DNA of 64,000 bases from Eonycteris spelaea (lineage: Eukaryota > Chordata > Mammalia > Chiroptera > Pteropodidae): positions 1,798,001 through 1,862,000 of the forward strand of contig PUFA01000167.1 in the NCBI GenBank assembly GCA_003508835.1. Direction: 5' to 3'. Made by a program: the position numbers and the translations under genes. Under the pieces are notes generated by a model. The model was given only the letters and a program-made list of their open reading frames with translations, made no database searches and was not told the origin of the DNA. This document shows positions 61,790 through 64,000 of the stretch, in pieces (the stretch's first letter is position 1; each line of letters begins with the position of its first letter).

Positions 61790-63279
61790 ATTTGCCTGTT
61801 ACTCTTGAGTTGATGATTTCTTTTGCCGAGCAGAAGCTTTTTAGTTTGATATAATCCCATTTATTTATTTTTGCTTTTTACTTCCCTTGCCTTTGAGGTC
61901 AAATTCATAAAATTCTCTTTAAGCCCAAGGTTCTTGAGTTTAGTTCTTATGTTTTCTTCTATGCATTTTATTGTTTCAGGTCTTATATTCAGGTCCTTAA
62001 TCCATTTTGAGTTAATTTTGGTGTGCGGTGATAGACAACAGTCTAGTTTCATTCTTTGTAGGTGGCTTTCCAGTTTTCCAGCACCACTTATTGAAGAGAC
62101 TTTCCTTTCTCCACTGTATATTTTTGGCAGTTTTGTTGAAAATTATTTACCCATATAAATATGGGTTTATTTCTGGATTCTCGATTCTGTTCCACTGGTT
62201 CGTGTGTCTATTTTTCTGCCAATACCATGCTGGTTTTGATTACTGTCACTTTGTAGTAATTTGAAGTCAGGCAGAGTGATGCCTCCAGCCTTGTTCTTTT
62301 TCTCAGGATGGCTTTGGCAATTCGGGGTTTTTGTGTTCCATACAAATCTGATGATTTTTTGTTCTATTTCTTTAAAAAATGTTGATGGGATTTTGATGGG
62401 GATTGCATTAAATCTGTATAATGCTTTAGGTAAATAGGTCATTTTAACTATGTTGATTCTTCCAATCCAAGAACAGAATATCTTTCCATTTCTTTGTATC
62501 TTCTTTGATTTCTTTTAATAGAGTCTTATAGTTTTCATTATATAGGTCTTCACATGTTTTGTTAAATTTATTCCTAGGTATTTTATTCTTTTTGTTGCAA
62601 TTGCAAAAGGAATTATTTTTTCCACTTCTTTCTGACACTTCATATTAGAATATAGGAAATGCTATTTTTTTTGAATGTTGATTTTGTATCCAGAGACTTT
62701 ACTGTATTTGCTTATTGTTTCTAGTAGTGTTCTTGTGGAGTCTTTAGGGTTTTTATATAGAGAATCATGTCATCCAAATAGTGACAGTTTGACTTCTTCA
62801 TTTCCTATTTGGATGCCTTTTATACTTTCTCTTGCCTGATTGCACTTGCTAGGACCTCCAATGTTATATTGAATAACAGTGGTATAGTGGACAGCTTGCC
62901 TTGTTCCTGAGCTTAGAGGGAAGGTTTTTAGTTTTTCACCATTAAATATAATTTGGCTAAGGACTTGTCATATATGACCTTTATTATGCTAAGGTACTTT
63001 CTCTATACCAATTTATTAAGTATTTTGATCATAAATGGGTATTGCATCTGTTGAAGGCTTTTTCTGCATCTATTGATATGATCATATGGTTCTTATTTTT
63101 AAATTTGTTTATGTGGTGTATCACATTAATTGATTTGCATATGTTGAACCATCCCTGTGTCCCTGGGATGAAGCCCACTTGATTGTGGTGTATAATCTTT
63201 TTAATATGTTGCTGTATTCAGTTCACTAATATCTTATTTAGGATTTTGCATTTGTGTTCATGAGAGATATCGGTCTGTA

Positions 63280-63317
<38 letters not shown>

Positions 63318-63560
63318 TGTGTGTGAGATCTTTACCAAGTTTTGGTATCAAGGTCATAATGACCTCATAAAATGAGTTGGGAAGTATTGCCTCCCCTTCG
63401 ATTTTTTGGAAGAGTTTGAGGAGAATGGGTGTTAAATCTTTGACTGTTTGGTAGAATTCACTGGTGAAGCCATCTGGTCCTGGACTTTTACTTTTTGGTA
63501 GATTTTTGAGGATTGTTTCAATTTCCATACTGCTGATCATTCTATTTATATTTTCAACTA
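61790..63560 (-). mobile_element. L1 ORF2 fragment, minus strand
   Basis: A minus-strand L1 lacking both ends. From right to left it reads [18 protein letters not shown] and [20 protein letters not shown] (62.2-63.5 kb, reverse transcriptase start) and then [20 protein letters not shown] and [17 protein letters not shown] (62.17-62.44 kb, C-terminal half). Frames are broken between these blocks. A TG microsatellite has grown inside the reverse-transcriptase part (63282-63326). It is younger-looking than the 49-kb L1, because long frames survive. Confidence 0.92.
63282..63326. repeat. (TG)n microsatellite inside L1 ORF2
   Basis: About 22 TG units with one A interruption. On the L1 strand they read as an alternating Thr-His run between LGKD and KYRPISLMN, replacing the usual few residues there. 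Confidence 0.95.
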
Positions 63561-63799
63561 ATTTTTTTTATGTTTCTATTTCATATTTGGTTATGCTATT
63601 TTAATGTATGCTTTAGGATTTAGCACGCAGCTTTGCCTTATCATAGTCTACCTTTAAATAATATACTATTTCACAGATAATTTCAGAATCTTACAATGTA
63701 TTTCCATTTCTCCTCCCCCTGGACTTTATGCTATTGTGGTCAAAACATTTTACTTCTACATATGTTAAAGTGCCACAACAAATAACATATTATTTAATT

Positions 63800-64000
63800 T
63801 TGTTTTAGCAACCAGTTAACTTTTAAAATTTATTTTGAAATAATTTTAGACTCACAAAAAAGTTTCAAAAATAGTTCATAGAGTACCAGTGTATCCTTCA
63901 CTCAGCTTCTCAGCATTAAGAATACATAGCCATAATGCATTATTAAAGGCAGGAAATTGACATCAGTAATATTATTAACTAAACTACAGACCGTATACAG
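63800..64000 (-). mobile_element. L1M-type 3' end, minus strand, cut by window
   Basis: 'tttattttgaaataatttta', 'gactcacaaaaaagtttc', 'agtgtatccttcactcagct' and 'ggcaggaaattgacatcagt' are the reverse of the same L1 3' tail seen on the plus strand at 31865-32083. Confidence 0.75.

Overview
This is nuclear DNA from a placental mammal. The evidence is two spliced, intact vertebrate genes in a head-to-head pair, a CpG-rich shared promoter, and an AT-rich background full of old mammal-wide repeats (L1, L2, MIR, MER5A-like, Tigger-like). I see no Alu, B1/B2, carnivore SINEC, Bov-tA or equine ERE-type SINE. That argues against a higher primate, mouse/rat, dog/cat, ruminant or horse, but the species is not fixed. 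The gene pair and order match the human 5q14 interval TMEM167A-XRCC4.

Layout. 1-6270: intergenic DNA with a long pyrimidine microsatellite at the left edge and an L2 fragment near 5.5 kb. About 6270-11300: probable long 3'UTR of TMEM167A (minus strand). 11301-27693: the four coding exons of TMEM167A, read right to left (start codon 27693-27691, stop codon 11303-11301, 72 codons). 27440-27990: CpG island and bidirectional promoter with a consensus CRE, an inverted CCAAT box and two ETS sites. 27900-64000: XRCC4 on the plus strand, with non-coding exon 1 (to 27982), exon 2 with the start codon (50791-50939), exon 3 (56848-57023) and the start of intron 3. The remaining XRCC4 exons lie beyond the window. 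The XRCC4 part present encodes residues 1-105 of the globular head domain.

The two genes share a promoter but do unrelated jobs. TMEM167A (KISH family) is a tiny Golgi/secretory-pathway membrane protein. XRCC4 is the scaffold of DNA ligase IV in non-homologous end joining.

Repeat archaeology. A 5'-truncated minus-strand L1 of about 4.6 kb (37331-41964) has a perfect 14-bp target-site duplication and splits an older repeat. An L1 3' end sits inside an L2 at 31.9 kb. A short terminal-inverted-repeat transposon sits inside another old repeat at 43 kb. A decayed hAT-type transposase lies at 58.4-59.1 kb in XRCC4 intron 3.

Most worth a second look: (1) a 109-bp insertion at 35.2 kb made of a perfect 66-bp tandem duplication joined to a 43-bp copy of sequence 770 bp away; (2) a possible in-frame 123-nt cassette exon in XRCC4 intron 2; (3) overlapping out-of-frame upstream ORFs in both divergent genes; (4) a 27-bp-stem hairpin in the TMEM167A 3' region. 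I found no wholly novel multi-gene system.
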